64,000 bases of DNA, from assembly GCF_009708035.1 (NCBI RefSeq), contig NZ_WMBQ01000002.1:620001-684000 (forward strand), read 5' to 3'. Within the stretch, counting starts at the first letter, position 1. Every line of letters begins with the position of its first letter. Below, in pieces: positions 7,569-16,748 of the stretch. A program made the translations under genes and the position numbers. This DNA comes from Hyphomicrobium album. Its GTDB lineage: Bacteria > Pseudomonadota > Alphaproteobacteria > Rhizobiales > Hyphomicrobiaceae. Under the pieces are notes generated by a model, which had not been told where the DNA came from, did not search any database, and saw only the letters and a program-made list of their open reading frames with translations.

Positions 7569-7916
7569 CTAGAAGTTTACGTGCTGGATCACGTAGCCGG
7601 CGGCGAAGGCGATGAGGCCGGCAATGACGATCTGCGGCATCACGGAAACGAACTTGCCCAGCAACTCGACAAAGGCGTGGAACAGCGCGACGACGCCCGA
7701 CCACAGCACCATGAACGCCTTGTAGAGAATGTAGGCGATGGCGCCGAGGGCGATGATGAGGATCACGATCTTCCAGATCGGCAGCGACTGCCAGTCGGAC
7801 GAGAAAACGGAGACGATCTGGCCGAACGACCAGGTCCAGACCAGCTGCAGAAACTTGAAGATTGCAGCGATGCCCTGCTGCAGAAACTGAACTATGGAAT
7901 TGATGATCCCTTCCAC
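7569..7916 (-). CDS. Small integral membrane protein, unknown
   Basis: 115 residues, with three hydrophobic segments: IWKIVILIIALGAIAYILY, AFMVLWSGVVALFHAFVEL and MPQIVIAGLIAFAAGYVI. The N-terminal part is an amphipathic helix. The GTG at 7914-7916 is preceded by AGGGGAGG, a very strong ribosome-binding site, which decides this start over a TTG eight codons earlier. It lies 90 bases before the larger membrane-anchored protein gene on the same strand, so the two probably form an operon. No family recognised. Confidence 0.6.
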   Translation of the reverse strand: MEGIINSIVQFLQQGIAAIFKFLQLVWTWSFGQIVSVFSSDWQSLPIWKIVILIIALGAIAYILYKAFMVLWSGVVALFHAFVELLGKFVSVMPQIVIAGLIAFAAGYVIQHVNF

Positions 7917-8014
7917 GTGCGCCTCCCCTGGCGATCCCAACCTGTCCGGTCACCCCGGCCCGCGCCCACACTGACCCGAGCGTGGTGTGTACGCAAGCTG
8001 CGGCGCACAAGTGC

Positions 8015-8776
8015 TCAAGCTTTGAGCCGGTACCCGGTGGCGAAGATGCGCCAGATGATGGCGAGGCAGACGATCAAGAAAACGAACGTCATGCCCAGGC
8101 TGACGCCGACGTTCACGTCGGAAATTTCATAGAAGCTCCAGCGGAATCCGCTGACCAGGTACACGACAGGGTTGAACAGGGTGACCGTCTGCCAGAACTC
8201 CGGCAGCATCTTTATCGAGTAGAACGTGCCGCCCAAAAATGTCAGCGGTGTCACAATCAGCAGCGGGATGACCTGCAGCTTCTCGAAGCCGTCGGCCCAG
8301 ATGCCGATGATGAAGCCCAGAAGCGAGAAGGTCACGGCCGTCAGCACCATGAAGGCCAGCATCCACACCGGATGGGCGATGTGCAGATCGACGAACAGGG
8401 CCGCCGTGGCGAGGATGATGAGGCCGAGCATGAGCGACTTCGTCGCCGCGGCGCCGACGTAGCCCAGCACGATCTCGAGCGGCGAGATGGGCGCCGACAG
8501 GAGCTCGTAGATGGTGCCGGTGAAGCGGGGGAAGTAGATGCCGAACGAAGCGTTGGCGATCGACTGGGTGAGGAGCTGCAACATGATCAGCCCCGGCACG
8601 ATGAAGGCGCCGTAGCTGACGCCGTCGATCTGCGCGATGCGCCCGCCGATCGCCGCGCCGAAGACGATGAAATAGAGCGACGTCGACAGCACCGGCGAGA
8701 TGATGCTCTGCATGATCGTGCGAAAGGCGCGCGACATCTCGAACGCGTAGATGGCTTTGACCGCGTGCAGGTTCAT
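8015..8776 (-). CDS. ABC-2 type transporter permease
   Basis: 253-residue inner-membrane permease with six predicted transmembrane helices and no signal peptide. It carries the ABC-2 signature region [32 protein letters not shown] and, near the C-terminus, [20 protein letters not shown] followed by [15 protein letters not shown], as in the YadH/NodJ group of exporters. Its start overlaps the stop of the ATPase gene by four bases (ATGA), so the two are translationally coupled and form one exporter. The substrate cannot be read from the sequence. Confidence 0.88.
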   Translation of the reverse strand: MNLHAVKAIYAFEMSRAFRTIMQSIISPVLSTSLYFIVFGAAIGGRIAQIDGVSYGAFIVPGLIMLQLLTQSIANASFGIYFPRFTGTIYELLSAPISPLEIVLGYVGAAATKSLMLGLIILATAALFVDLHIAHPVWMLAFMVLTAVTFSLLGFIIGIWADGFEKLQVIPLLIVTPLTFLGGTFYSIKMLPEFWQTVTLFNPVVYLVSGFRWSFYEISDVNVGVSLGMTFVFLIVCLAIIWRIFATGYRLKA

Positions 8777-9699
8777 TTCTTGCTCCTGACGAGATCGACG
8801 AAGATGTCTTCCAGGGAAGACTGCGTCGTGTTGAGGTCGGCAAACCCGATGCCCGCGGTGCGCATGTCGTTGAGCAGCGCGGTGATGCCGGTGCGGCCGG
8901 CGTGCGTGTCGTAGGTGAAGGTGAGCGCGCGTCCGTCGGTCGACAGCTCAAGCGCGTGCGGGGCGAGGGTTTCCGGAACGACGGCGAGCGGCTCGCTCAG
9001 CTGCAGCACGAGCTGCTTCTTCCCGAGCTTGGCCATCAACACGGCCTTCTCCTCGACAAGTATCAGCTCGCCCTTGGCGATGACGCCGACGCGGTCGGCC
9101 ATCTCCTCGGCTTCCTCGATGTAGTGCGTGGTGAGGATGATGGTGACGCCGGTGGCGCGCAGCTCGCGCACCACCTGCCACATGTCCTTGCGGAGCTCGA
9201 CGTCGACGCCCGCGGTCGGCTCGTCGAGGAAGAGGATGGTCGGCTCGTGCGCCAACGCCTTGGCAATCAACAGACGGCGCTTCATGCCGCCCGAGAGCGT
9301 CATGATGCGGTTGTCTTTCTTGTCCCACAGCGACAGCGCCTTCAGCACCTTCTCGACGTAGGCGGGGTTGGGCGCCTTTCCGAAGAGGCCGCGGCTGAAC
9401 GAGACGGCGTTGAATACGGATTCGAAGGCGTCAGTGGTCAGCTCCTGCGGGACGAGGCCGATCATCGAGCGGACGCGGCGGTAGTCCTTGCGGATGTCGC
9501 CGCCATCGACGGTCACGGAGCCGGTCGTGGCATTGACGATGCCGCAGACGATGGAGATGAGCGTCGTCTTGCCGGCGCCGTTGGGGCCGAGCAGCGCGAA
9601 GATTTCGCCGCGGCGGATGTCCAGGTTGATGTCCTTCAGGGCCTGGAAGCCGCCGGCGTAGGTCTTCGACAGGTCTTTGATGGAGATGATTGCTGTCAT
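8773..9699 (-). CDS. ABC transporter ATP-binding protein (YadG/CcmA-like)
   Basis: 308 residues. Walker A is GPNGAGKTT, the signature motif is [16 protein letters not shown], Walker B is [12 protein letters not shown], and the switch histidine is in ILTTHY. A C-terminal extension of about 90 residues after the switch region is usual for exporters paired with ABC-2 permeases. It is followed by its permease with a four-base overlap. YadG-type exporters handle lipids, polysaccharide or drugs; nothing here distinguishes these. Confidence 0.9.
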   Translation of the reverse strand: MTAIISIKDLSKTYAGGFQALKDINLDIRRGEIFALLGPNGAGKTTLISIVCGIVNATTGSVTVDGGDIRKDYRRVRSMIGLVPQELTTDAFESVFNAVSFSRGLFGKAPNPAYVEKVLKALSLWDKKDNRIMTLSGGMKRRLLIAKALAHEPTILFLDEPTAGVDVELRKDMWQVVRELRATGVTIILTTHYIEEAEEMADRVGVIAKGELILVEEKAVLMAKLGKKQLVLQLSEPLAVVPETLAPHALELSTDGRALTFTYDTHAGRTGITALLNDMRTAGIGFADLNTTQSSLEDIFVDLVRSKK

Positions 9700-9757
9700 G
9701 CGGGAATGGCGGCTCGCGGCTGTTATGGCAAGGCGACTAGGTGCTGGATGAGCGACG

Positions 9758-10276
9758 CTAGCGGTTCTCCAGTCCGGTCTTGGTGCGACTGGCGCGGATC
9801 CGGTCCGCCTCGGCGAGCATCTTTGCCTTCATTGCCGTGAGGCCGTCGCGGACGCTTGCATGCGCGGCGGCGGATCCGGCCTGAGAGCCAAACGTGTCGG
9901 GATTGGCTGTATCATAGGCGAGGACCGCATCGATCGTGCGCGCCAAGCCGGGAATATCGCCGAAGGCATACTGATTGATCGGCTTGCCGGTGACTTGCGA
10001 CAGTGTCGCGAAGAGGGTCGGGTCCTCTGTTTTGGGATTTGCCAGCAGGAAGGTGCGATAGCGTAGCTGGCCGAGGTAGAAGACGAATACGGCATCGTCA
10101 TTCTTGCCGGCTTGGAGCAACTCGCCGGCGCGCTTGTAGTACTCGGCGGGGTGTTGACCGGCGAGCTCCTGCACGGCCGGCGGCGTGGCGATCGGCGCCT
10201 CTGCCCGCACGCCGATACTTGCGGTCAGTGTCACGAGCGCGAAGACGAATGGTGCGAGGCCGCGGCCGAGGTTCAT
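9758..10276 (-). CDS. Exported alpha-helical protein, unknown
   Basis: 172 residues with signal peptide ([19 protein letters not shown]). The mature part reads [29 protein letters not shown], which looks like one TPR or Sel1-type helical hairpin, and continues as a mostly helical protein without cysteines. I do not recognise a named family. The ATG at 10274-10276 puts the signal peptide at the N-terminus; an upstream ATG eleven codons earlier would give an unusual extension. Confidence 0.65.
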   Translation of the reverse strand: MNLGRGLAPFVFALVTLTASIGVRAEAPIATPPAVQELAGQHPAEYYKRAGELLQAGKNDDAVFVFYLGQLRYRTFLLANPKTEDPTLFATLSQVTGKPINQYAFGDIPGLARTIDAVLAYDTANPDTFGSQAGSAAAHASVRDGLTAMKAKMLAEADRIRASRTKTGLENR

Positions 10277-10349
10277 GGCTAACTCCCAAGTCCTTACACA
10301 AAACCGCATCTAGAGCGCCACGGCTGGTGGATCAAGCGATGGCCCCGGC

Positions 10350-11066
10350 TTACTCTTTGTCGGTGCGGCCGGCGAGCCACTTTTTCAGGTTCTCGGCGAG
10401 CGCACCGGCGCGTTTTGACGCTCGTTCGCCGGCCGGATGCTGTGAGGGCGCCGCCTTCTTCGGCGGCGGCGGCTCGCGCTCCTCGGGTGCCTCCTCGGCG
10501 TCACGGGTCTTGAGCGCGACCTGTGACAGGAAGCGGGCGCTGTCGCCCTTGGCGAGAAGCGGCGCGGCATCGGCCATCGCGTCGAGCAACGGGTCGAGCC
10601 AAGTATATTCGACCTTGGCGAAATCGCGCAGCACGTAATGGGCGACGGCGTCCTTGGCGCCCGGATGGCCGACGCCGATACGCACGCGGTTATACTCATT
10701 GCCCAGGTGGGCGGTGAGGGAGCGCAGGCCGTTGTGGCCGGCGTTGCCGCCGCCTGCCTTCACCTTCAGCTTGGCGGGGGCGAGGTCGATCTCGTCGTGA
10801 AAGACGTAGATGTCCTCGACGGGGATTTTGAGAAAGCGCGCGGCCTCGCCGACGGAGCGGCCGCTGTCGTTCATGTAGGTGGTGGGCTTCAGCAGCACGA
10901 CGCGCTCGCCGCCGAGGGTGCCTTCCGCCGTCTCGCCTTGGAAGCGCTTCCGCCACGGGCCGAGGCCGTGCGCCGCAGCGATGCGGTCGAGCGCAACGTA
11001 GCCGACGTTGTGGCGGTGGCGGGCGTACTGCGCGCCTGGGTTACCCAGTCCGACGAACAGCTTCAT
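10350..11066 (-). CDS. pth: Peptidyl-tRNA hydrolase
   Basis: This enzyme cleaves the ester bond of peptidyl-tRNAs that drop off the ribosome. At 238 residues it is longer than the E. coli enzyme because of a charged C-terminal tail (about residues 190-238, rich in Glu, Pro and Lys). Conserved sites are GLGNPG with the substrate-binding Asn, [12 protein letters not shown] with the catalytic His, FHDEIDL with the catalytic Asp, and GHNGLRSL. It follows rplY on the same strand, an arrangement common in alphaproteobacteria, with a strong hairpin between the two. Confidence 0.96.
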   Translation of the reverse strand: MKLFVGLGNPGAQYARHRHNVGYVALDRIAAAHGLGPWRKRFQGETAEGTLGGERVVLLKPTTYMNDSGRSVGEAARFLKIPVEDIYVFHDEIDLAPAKLKVKAGGGNAGHNGLRSLTAHLGNEYNRVRIGVGHPGAKDAVAHYVLRDFAKVEYTWLDPLLDAMADAAPLLAKGDSARFLSQVALKTRDAEEAPEEREPPPPKKAAPSQHPAGERASKRAGALAENLKKWLAGRTDKE

Positions 11067-11092
11067 GGACTTGCCCCGGCGAGGAAAGAGAA

Positions 11093-11122
11093 GGCGGGCG
11101 CGCTCTTACCGTCGCGCCCGCC
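11093..11122 (-). terminator. Hairpin terminator or attenuator between rplY and pth
   Basis: Perfect 10-bp inverted repeat GGCGGGCGCG (11093-11102) and CGCGCCCGCC (11113-11122), ten-base loop, 13 bases past the rplY stop. In the direction of transcription it is followed by a pyrimidine-rich stretch, TTCTCTTTCC. Some read-through into pth is likely, since pth starts only 27 bases further on. Confidence 0.65.
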
Positions 11123-11135
11123 TGCCGTGTGCGTA

Positions 11136-11885
11136 TTACTTCTTCTTGGCGGCCGGAGCAGCGGCCTTGGCAGCCGGCGCGGCAGCGCCCTTGGCGGCAG
11201 CCGGAGCCGCACCGCCCTTGGCAGCCGCAGCGCCCTTGTCGCCAGCGGCGGGAGCCGCAGCAGCGCCTTCGGCCGGAGTTGCGGCGGCTGCGGCAGTCGG
11301 AACTTCCTCCTCCTGCTTCACGGCGCCGGCGATGGTGGCGATGGTGAAGTCGCGGTCCTTGATGGTCAGCTCCGCGTCCTTCGGCAGGGTTACCGCCGAG
11401 ATGTGGATCGAGCGGCCGATCTCCAGGCCGGTAAGATCGATCTCGAAGTAGAGCGGGATGTGATCGTACGGGCAGATCACTTCGATGTCGTGGCGGACGA
11501 TGTTGAGAACGCCGCCGCGCTTCAGTCCGGGCGAGAGCTGGTCGTTGATGAAGCGGACCGGAACCTCGACACGGATGCGTCCGTCCTTGCCGATGCGCAT
11601 GAAGTCGACGTGGATCGGCTGGTCCTTGACCGGGTCGACCTGCAGGTCGCGCGGGATGACGCGGTTCTTCGTCCCGTCGACGTCAACGTCGAGGACGGTC
11701 GAGGTGAAGTGACCCTTGATGACCTGCTTCCACAGGTCGTTGTAGTCGAGGACGATGGTCAGCGGCGTTTCGCCGTTGCCATAGATGACAGCCGGAACTT
11801 TTCCTTCACGACGAGCTTGGCGTGCGGCCCCCTTGCCGGCACGTGGGCGCGCCGTGGCTTTCAGCTCGATCGGTTGCTGAGCCAT
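11136..11885 (-). CDS. rplY: 50S ribosomal protein L25/Ctc
   Basis: This is the Ctc-type L25, which binds 5S rRNA. It has an N-terminal L25 domain (KATARPRAGKGAARQARREG, then VPAVIYGNGE) and the C-terminal TL5 domain to about residue 195 (DIEVICPYDHIPLYFEIDLTG). The last 50 residues are a low-complexity tail of Ala, Lys, Gly and Pro, common in this lineage. The ATG at 11883-11885 is the conserved start MAQQPIELKA; the frame continues upstream without family similarity. Pth follows downstream. Confidence 0.95.
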   Translation of the reverse strand: MAQQPIELKATARPRAGKGAARQARREGKVPAVIYGNGETPLTIVLDYNDLWKQVIKGHFTSTVLDVDVDGTKNRVIPRDLQVDPVKDQPIHVDFMRIGKDGRIRVEVPVRFINDQLSPGLKRGGVLNIVRHDIEVICPYDHIPLYFEIDLTGLEIGRSIHISAVTLPKDAELTIKDRDFTIATIAGAVKQEEEVPTAAAAATPAEGAAAAPAAGDKGAAAAKGGAAPAAAKGAAAPAAKAAAPAAKKK

Positions 11886-12062
11886 GGACACTTCTCCAAA
11901 AAATTGCGGGCCTTGCGGCCCGTTGATCGACGCGGCCTCCAAGGGTGCCGGGCGCCGTCTCATGCTGAAATGCTTGAGATGGCGCGGGTTATAGCGGCGG
12001 ATCAGGTGCTTGGCAATTGCCCGGGGCAGGGCCGGATCAGGCCCGGGCCTGCCGGATTGCGC

Positions 12063-13277
12063 CTATTGGCGTTGCCACAGCGGGAACGGATCGTCCAGCG
12101 ATGTCCAGGACTTGGGGTCCAGCGGCCCGCTCTCCGGCACGGGCAGCAGGCAGTCGTCCAGCTCCTCGACAATGGCGCCCTTATCCATGTCGCCGACACC
12201 GATGAAAACGAGTTCCTGGCGCCGGTCGCCCCACAGGGCGTGCCAGGCCTTGTCGATGCGGGCGCGCAGTTCCTCGTCCTCCGGCCACTTGGCCTTGGGC
12301 ACCGCCGCCCACCAGTAGCCGGCGGCCTCGTGGCGGACGAGCGCCCCGGCCTGGCTCAACTCGCCGACCCAGGCTGGCCGCGTCGCCAGCCAGAAGAAAC
12401 CCTTGGCGCGAATGACGCCGGGCCAAGGCTTGTTGAAGAAGGCGTGCAGCTTCGCCGGGGCAAACGGGCGGCGCGCACGGTAGACGAAGCTCGAAACGCC
12501 GTATTCCTCCGTCTCCGGCACGTGATCCTTGAAGCCGGCCAACTCGCGGTACCAGAGCGGGTGGCTGTGCGCCGCCTCGAAGGAGAACAGCTCGGTGTCG
12601 AGGATGGCGTCGATGGCGACCACGCCGCGCGTCGTTTCGATGATGCGCGCATCGGCGTTGAGGGCGCGAATGATCGATTTCGCCAGCTCGATCTCGCGCG
12701 GCGTCGCAACGTCGATCTTGTTCAGGACGATGACGTCGGCGAACTCGATCTGCTCGGTGAGCAGGCCGACGAGCGAGCGCTCGTCATGCCGCCCGAGCGA
12801 TTGGCCGCGGTCGGTGAGAAAGTCCTCCGAGCGGTAGTCCTTGAGGAGATTGGCGGCGTCGACGACCGTTACCATGGTGTCGAGGCGCGCGACATCCGAC
12901 AGGCTGCGGCCGTCCTCGTCGCGGAACTCGAAGGTGGTGGCGACGGGGAGCGGCTCGGCGATGCCGGTCGATTCAATGAGGAGGTAATCGTAGCGGCCGC
13001 TCGCGGAGAGCGCCCGCACCTCGGTCAGCAGGTCGTCGCGCAGGGTGCAGCAGATGCAGCCGTTCGACATCTCCACGAGCGTCTCGTCGGTGCGGGACAG
13101 GTTCGCCCCGCCGTTGCGCACCAGCGCCGCGTCGATGTTCACCTCGCTCATGTCGTTGACGATGACCGCGACGCGCCGGCCGTCCCGGTTGTTCAGCACA
13201 TGATTGAGCAGCGTCGTCTTGCCTGCACCGAGAAAACCAGACAGTACTGTTACCGGGAGACGCTTACCGAGCTGCAT
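12063..13277 (-). CDS. CobW-family zinc chaperone GTPase (ZigA type)
   Basis: 404-residue G3E-family GTPase with P-loop [15 protein letters not shown], the metal-binding CxCC motif NGCICCTLR near residue 75, the GTP-specificity motif NKID, and a C-terminal CobW_C domain. Under zinc limitation ZigA-type proteins are thought to deliver zinc to client enzymes. It is divergent from zur, and a near-palindrome in the 73-base intergenic space could repress both promoters when zinc is sufficient. A GC-rich palindrome, CAGGCCCGGGCCTG, at 12037-12050 just past its stop may act as terminator. The symbol is left blank because CobW subfamilies cannot be separated by eye. Confidence 0.9.
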   Translation of the reverse strand: MQLGKRLPVTVLSGFLGAGKTTLLNHVLNNRDGRRVAVIVNDMSEVNIDAALVRNGGANLSRTDETLVEMSNGCICCTLRDDLLTEVRALSASGRYDYLLIESTGIAEPLPVATTFEFRDEDGRSLSDVARLDTMVTVVDAANLLKDYRSEDFLTDRGQSLGRHDERSLVGLLTEQIEFADVIVLNKIDVATPREIELAKSIIRALNADARIIETTRGVVAIDAILDTELFSFEAAHSHPLWYRELAGFKDHVPETEEYGVSSFVYRARRPFAPAKLHAFFNKPWPGVIRAKGFFWLATRPAWVGELSQAGALVRHEAAGYWWAAVPKAKWPEDEELRARIDKAWHALWGDRRQELVFIGVGDMDKGAIVEELDDCLLPVPESGPLDPKSWTSLDDPFPLWQRQ

Positions 13278-13298
13278 GTTTTTGCTCCTGTTTTGATC

Positions 13299-13316
13299 GT
13301 GATGTTATAATATCCG
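13299..13316. promoter_or_regulatory. Zur-box-like palindrome between zigA-like gene and zur
   Basis: The sequence GTGATGTTATAATATCCG has symmetric arms around TTATAA. Sixteen of its bases (13301-13316) are the exact reverse complement of 13918-13933 upstream of the TonB-dependent receptor. It lies between two divergent genes, 35 bases before zur and 22 before the GTPase start. Position, AT-rich core and symmetry fit a Zur operator. Confidence 0.75.
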
Positions 13317-13350
13317 AACTGAGACATTCGCGAAGAGCCGGGATCGCCTG

Positions 13351-13767
13351 ATGGTTCGCAAGGTGGCCAAACGCCGGCCTGCCCCCGAGCAGGACAAGAT
13401 GATCGTCGAGGCGCTGCGCGACGTCGGGCGCCCGGTGAGCGCGTACGAGCTGATCGAGGAGCTGCGCAGCAAGGCGAGCCTCGCGCCGCAGACGGTCTAT
13501 CGCTCGCTCGACCGGCTCATCGCCGATGGGCAAGCGCATCGTCTGGAATCGCTCAACGCATTCGTCGCTTGCCGGCATGCGAGCCACGAGGGCGAGACGG
13601 CGGTGTTCGCCATTTGCAACGACTGCGGCACCGTCAGCGAGTTCGACGAGCCGGCGGCCGTCGATCGGCTCGCTGCGTGGGCGCGCAAGGCTAAGTTCGC
13701 CGTCGACCGCATGACGCTCGAGTTGCGCGGTCACTGCCGTGAGTGCATCGCCCGCACGACGCGTTGA
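13351..13767 (+). CDS. zur: Fur-family zinc uptake regulator Zur
   Basis: 138-residue Fur-family repressor. The winged helix includes LAPQTVYRSLDRLIADGQAHRLES, the classic Fur recognition region. Metal ligands are visible: CRHASHEGE (Cys/His-rich regulatory site), the structural zinc site CNDCG and HCREC. The CxxC pair at each end is typical of Zur. Context decides between Fur, Zur and PerR: the divergent zinc-chaperone GTPase, the TonB-dependent receptor and the His-rich protein all point to zinc. The palindrome at 13299-13316 in its promoter suggests autoregulation. Confidence 0.9.
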   Translation: MVRKVAKRRPAPEQDKMIVEALRDVGRPVSAYELIEELRSKASLAPQTVYRSLDRLIADGQAHRLESLNAFVACRHASHEGETAVFAICNDCGTVSEFDEPAAVDRLAAWARKAKFAVDRMTLELRGHCRECIARTTR

Positions 13768-13917
13768 GGCGTTGCCGGCCAGCGCCGCGCTCTTGGTAAT
13801 CGCGCCGTGCACCCATGCCGCTGTGTCGTTCGCAACACGCTGCATCACGTAACGTCCTTCGTTGCTACCGCCACGGCACCCCGCTTCGGCGCGAAGCCCT
13901 TGACCACGGTTAATATG

Positions 13918-13935
13918 CGGATATTATAACATCCG
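13918..13935. promoter_or_regulatory. Zur-box-like palindrome before the TonB-dependent receptor
   Basis: CGGATATTATAACATCCG is an 18-base palindrome with a single mismatched pair. It ends 25 bases before the GTG start of the receptor, overlapping the likely promoter. It shares a 16-base core with the site at 13299-13316. Confidence 0.75.
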
Positions 13936-13960
13936 TAAAGCGTATTCTCGGGGGCGTTCA

Positions 13961-16207
13961 GTGAAAGTATGCGTAGCGTTGGGTGCTGCAGCCGTGGCTG
14001 TGGCGATGCAGGCCGCGCCGGCACAGGCGCAATCGGCACAGGGACAGGCGCAGCCGGCGGCGCCACAGGCGTCGGACACGGTGCAATTGCCGGCGGTCAC
14101 CGTGACCACCGCGAGCCCCGTCGCCAAGCCGAAGAAGACCAAGCACAAGTCGACGAGCACGGCGCCGGCTTCCGGCGAGCCGGCAGAAGCGCCCTCCGCG
14201 CCGCTACCGGCCGTGGAACTGCAGCCGCTTCCCGGTGCCATCGTCGATGATCAGTCGTTCGTCGCGGTGACGGTGGCGACGGCGCGCGAGTTCGCGGCCA
14301 GCGGCGGCGCCACGATCACCGACACGCTGGAAATGAAGCCCGGCATCGCCGGCACCAACTTCGCGCCGGGCGCCAACCGGCCGATCATCCGCGGCCTCGA
14401 CAGCTATCGCGTGCGCACGCAGGAGAACGGCATCGGCACGCATGACGTGGCCGCCATCTCCGAGGACCACGCAATCCCGCTCGACCCGCTGGCGGCCGAT
14501 CGTGTGGAGGTGGTCCGCGGACCGGCAACGCTGCGCTATGGCAGCCAAGCCATCGGTGGTGTCGTGGCGGCCGAGAACGAGCGCATCCCGACGTTCATTC
14601 CCAAAGGTGGGTTCACCGGCCGCATCGTCGGCGGGTTCACATCGGTCGACGACGGCTCCGATGGGGCGCTGAGCGCTACGGCCGGCTCCGGCGGCGTCGC
14701 CGTGCATGCCGACGGCTTCAAGCGTAGCGCCGATGACTATCAGTCTCCACGCGGTAGCGTGCTCAACAGCTTCGTCGAAAGCGAGGGCGCGTCGATCGGC
14801 ACCTCGCTGATCGGCACCGACGGCTTCGTCGGCGTCTCCTTCACGCGTTTTGCCAGCCTCTACGGCATCCCCGGCGAGGAGGCCGAGGAAGGCGTCAATC
14901 CGCGCATCGACATGGAGCAGAACAAGTTCATGGCCAAGGGCGAATGGCGCGTGCGTAGCTCAGGTGTCGACGCCATACGTTTCTGGTTCGGCGCGTCCGA
15001 CTATGCGCATGACGAGCTCGCCATCCACGATCCGACAGTCGATACCGAGTTCGAGGTGGGCTCGCGCTTCACCAATCGCGAACAGGAGGCGCGCGTCGAG
15101 ATCCAGCACGCGCCGTTCATGACCGGCCTGGGCGAGATCAGCGGTGCCGTCGGCGTGCACGTCGACAACCGCGACACGCGCGGCCAGAGCTTCGAAGGAG
15201 ATTCTCTGCTCGAACCGGCGCAGACGCAGAGCGTCGCCGCCTTCTGGTTCGAGGAGCTGGCGGTCACGCGACAACTGCGCCTGCAGGCGGCGACCCGCGT
15301 CGAGCACACGGCGGTCGACGGAACGGGTTGGGCGGATGTGACCGATCCGCTTGCGCCCGCGGTGTTTGCCGGCGAGCGCTCGTTCGCGCCGGTGAGCGGC
15401 GGCGTAGGGCTCCTCCATGCATTGCCGGCGGGTGTCGAAGCGCGTCTTAATGGCCAGTACGTCGAGCGCGCCCCAGATGCGGCGGAGCTGTTCTCCAAAG
15501 GTATGCACGAGGCAACGGGCACCTTCGAGATCGGCAATCCGTTCCTCACCGAAGAGAAGTCGGCCACCGTCGAGGCCGGCTTGAAGCGCGCGCATGGAGG
15601 CTTTCGCTTCGACGCTTCGGCCTACTACACGCGCTATTACGGCTTCATCTACCGGCAGCTCACCGGCGTCACCTGCGGGACGACGCTTGCCGAGTGCCCG
15701 CCGACGGTGCCGACGGACGAGGAGTTCGATCAGGTGCTGTTCCAGCAGCGCAACGCGACGTTCTATGGCGCCGAGCTTGCGGCGCAACTCGATGTGGGGC
15801 GTGTCTGGAACGGCATTTGGGGCATCGACGGCCAGTATGACTTCGTGCGCGCCGAGTTCGAGAATGGCGAGAATGTCCCGCGCATCCCTCCGCACCGGCT
15901 CGGCGGGGGCGTCTACTACCACGACGCGGCCTGGCTGGCGCGCGTCGGGCTCCTGCACGCGTTCGCCCAAGACCAGATTGGCCTCAACGAGATCGAGACG
16001 CCCGGTTACACGCTGGTCTCGGCGGAGCTGAGCTACACGACCGACGTCAAGGCGCCGGACGGCACGGCCTCGCAAGTCACGATCGGCATCAAGGGTGAAA
16101 ACCTCGCCGACGAGGAGGTGCTCGATCACACGTCGTTCAAGCGGCGCGAGGACGTGCTGCAGCCCGGCGCAAGCGTGCGCGCCTTCGGCATCGTCAAGCT
16201 GAACTGA
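13961..16207 (+). CDS. TonB-dependent outer-membrane receptor, probable zinc uptake (ZnuD-like)
   Basis: 748-residue outer-membrane receptor. A GTG start gives a signal peptide (CVALGAAAVAVAMQAAPAQA), then a proline-rich linker and a plug domain with GANRPIIRGLDSYRVRTQENG and DRVEVVRGPATLRYGSQAIGG, typical of TonB-dependent receptors. The C-terminal barrel ends in the aromatic-rich strand after GEN LADEEVLDHTSFKRRE. The plug and the DHTSFKR ending resemble ZnuD. With the Zur-like box before it and a His-rich protein after it, zinc is the probable substrate. A strong hairpin follows at 16213-16251. Confidence 0.88.
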   Translation: MKVCVALGAAAVAVAMQAAPAQAQSAQGQAQPAAPQASDTVQLPAVTVTTASPVAKPKKTKHKSTSTAPASGEPAEAPSAPLPAVELQPLPGAIVDDQSFVAVTVATAREFAASGGATITDTLEMKPGIAGTNFAPGANRPIIRGLDSYRVRTQENGIGTHDVAAISEDHAIPLDPLAADRVEVVRGPATLRYGSQAIGGVVAAENERIPTFIPKGGFTGRIVGGFTSVDDGSDGALSATAGSGGVAVHADGFKRSADDYQSPRGSVLNSFVESEGASIGTSLIGTDGFVGVSFTRFASLYGIPGEEAEEGVNPRIDMEQNKFMAKGEWRVRSSGVDAIRFWFGASDYAHDELAIHDPTVDTEFEVGSRFTNREQEARVEIQHAPFMTGLGEISGAVGVHVDNRDTRGQSFEGDSLLEPAQTQSVAAFWFEELAVTRQLRLQAATRVEHTAVDGTGWADVTDPLAPAVFAGERSFAPVSGGVGLLHALPAGVEARLNGQYVERAPDAAELFSKGMHEATGTFEIGNPFLTEEKSATVEAGLKRAHGGFRFDASAYYTRYYGFIYRQLTGVTCGTTLAECPPTVPTDEEFDQVLFQQRNATFYGAELAAQLDVGRVWNGIWGIDGQYDFVRAEFENGENVPRIPPHRLGGGVYYHDAAWLARVGLLHAFAQDQIGLNEIETPGYTLVSAELSYTTDVKAPDGTASQVTIGIKGENLADEEVLDHTSFKRREDVLQPGASVRAFGIVKLN

Positions 16208-16212
16208 GGGTG

Positions 16213-16251
16213 GTCATTGGCGCCGAAGCGACGTAGCTTGGCGCCAATGAC
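16213..16251 (+). terminator. Hairpin after the TonB-dependent receptor gene
   Basis: Perfect 12-bp inverted repeat GTCATTGGCGCC (16213-16224) and GGCGCCAATGAC (16240-16251), extended inward by AAGC/GCTT across a one-base bulge. It lies six bases past the stop codon and 19 bases before the His-rich gene. There is no T-run, so it may reduce rather than stop transcription into that gene. Confidence 0.65.
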
Positions 16252-16269
16252 ACGCGCAGGGAGGCCACC

Positions 16270-16623
16270 ATGTCGACGTGCAAGGAACCACATCACGCCA
16301 ATCACTCGCATCAACACGGCCCCAACTGCGGGCACACCGCTGTGCGCCACGGGGACCATGTCGACTATCTGCACGACGGGCATCTGCATCACATGCACGG
16401 CGACCACGTCGACGAGCACGCCATCGAGGTCTCAGACAAGAACCCGGACCGCTGCACGCCCGAGCATCGTTGCAAGGGGCACGAGCCGGGGCACAAGCAC
16501 GGACCCGGATGCGGGCACGAGGCGGTGCCGCATGGCGATCACGTCGACTATCTCGTCGACGGTCACCTGCATCACCTGCACGGGGACCACTGCGACGACC
16601 ACGGCCCGCTCGACAAGGCCTGA
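16270..16623 (+). CDS. Histidine-rich tandem-repeat protein, probable zinc buffer
   Basis: 117 residues made of two copies of one unit: HGPNCGHTAVRHGDHVDYL at about residue 16 and HGPGCGHEAVPHGDHVDYL at about 77, each followed by DGHLHHxHGDH. About a quarter of all residues are histidine, with single cysteines in each unit. There is no signal peptide, so the protein is cytoplasmic. It lies directly downstream of the presumed zinc receptor. A role in binding or handing over zinc is inferred from composition and position only. The ATG follows GGGAGG by six bases. Confidence 0.75.
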   Translation: MSTCKEPHHANHSHQHGPNCGHTAVRHGDHVDYLHDGHLHHMHGDHVDEHAIEVSDKNPDRCTPEHRCKGHEPGHKHGPGCGHEAVPHGDHVDYLVDGHLHHLHGDHCDDHGPLDKA

Positions 16624-16748
16624 AGGCACATCGGCCCCACACTGCGCCCGCAAACCGATTTGTGCCGCGAACGCAAGTCCCAGCGGCACAGCGAGGGCTG
16701 GTGAGAAGCAGTGATGAGGAGGGCAAAGATTTCCTTTTGGAGTCTCCC

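Noticed and set aside
10638-13310. 890-residue open frame on the plus strand
   Set aside because: It is antisense to pth, rplY and the CobW-type GTPase, which have clear family motifs. The long frame is a result of high GC.
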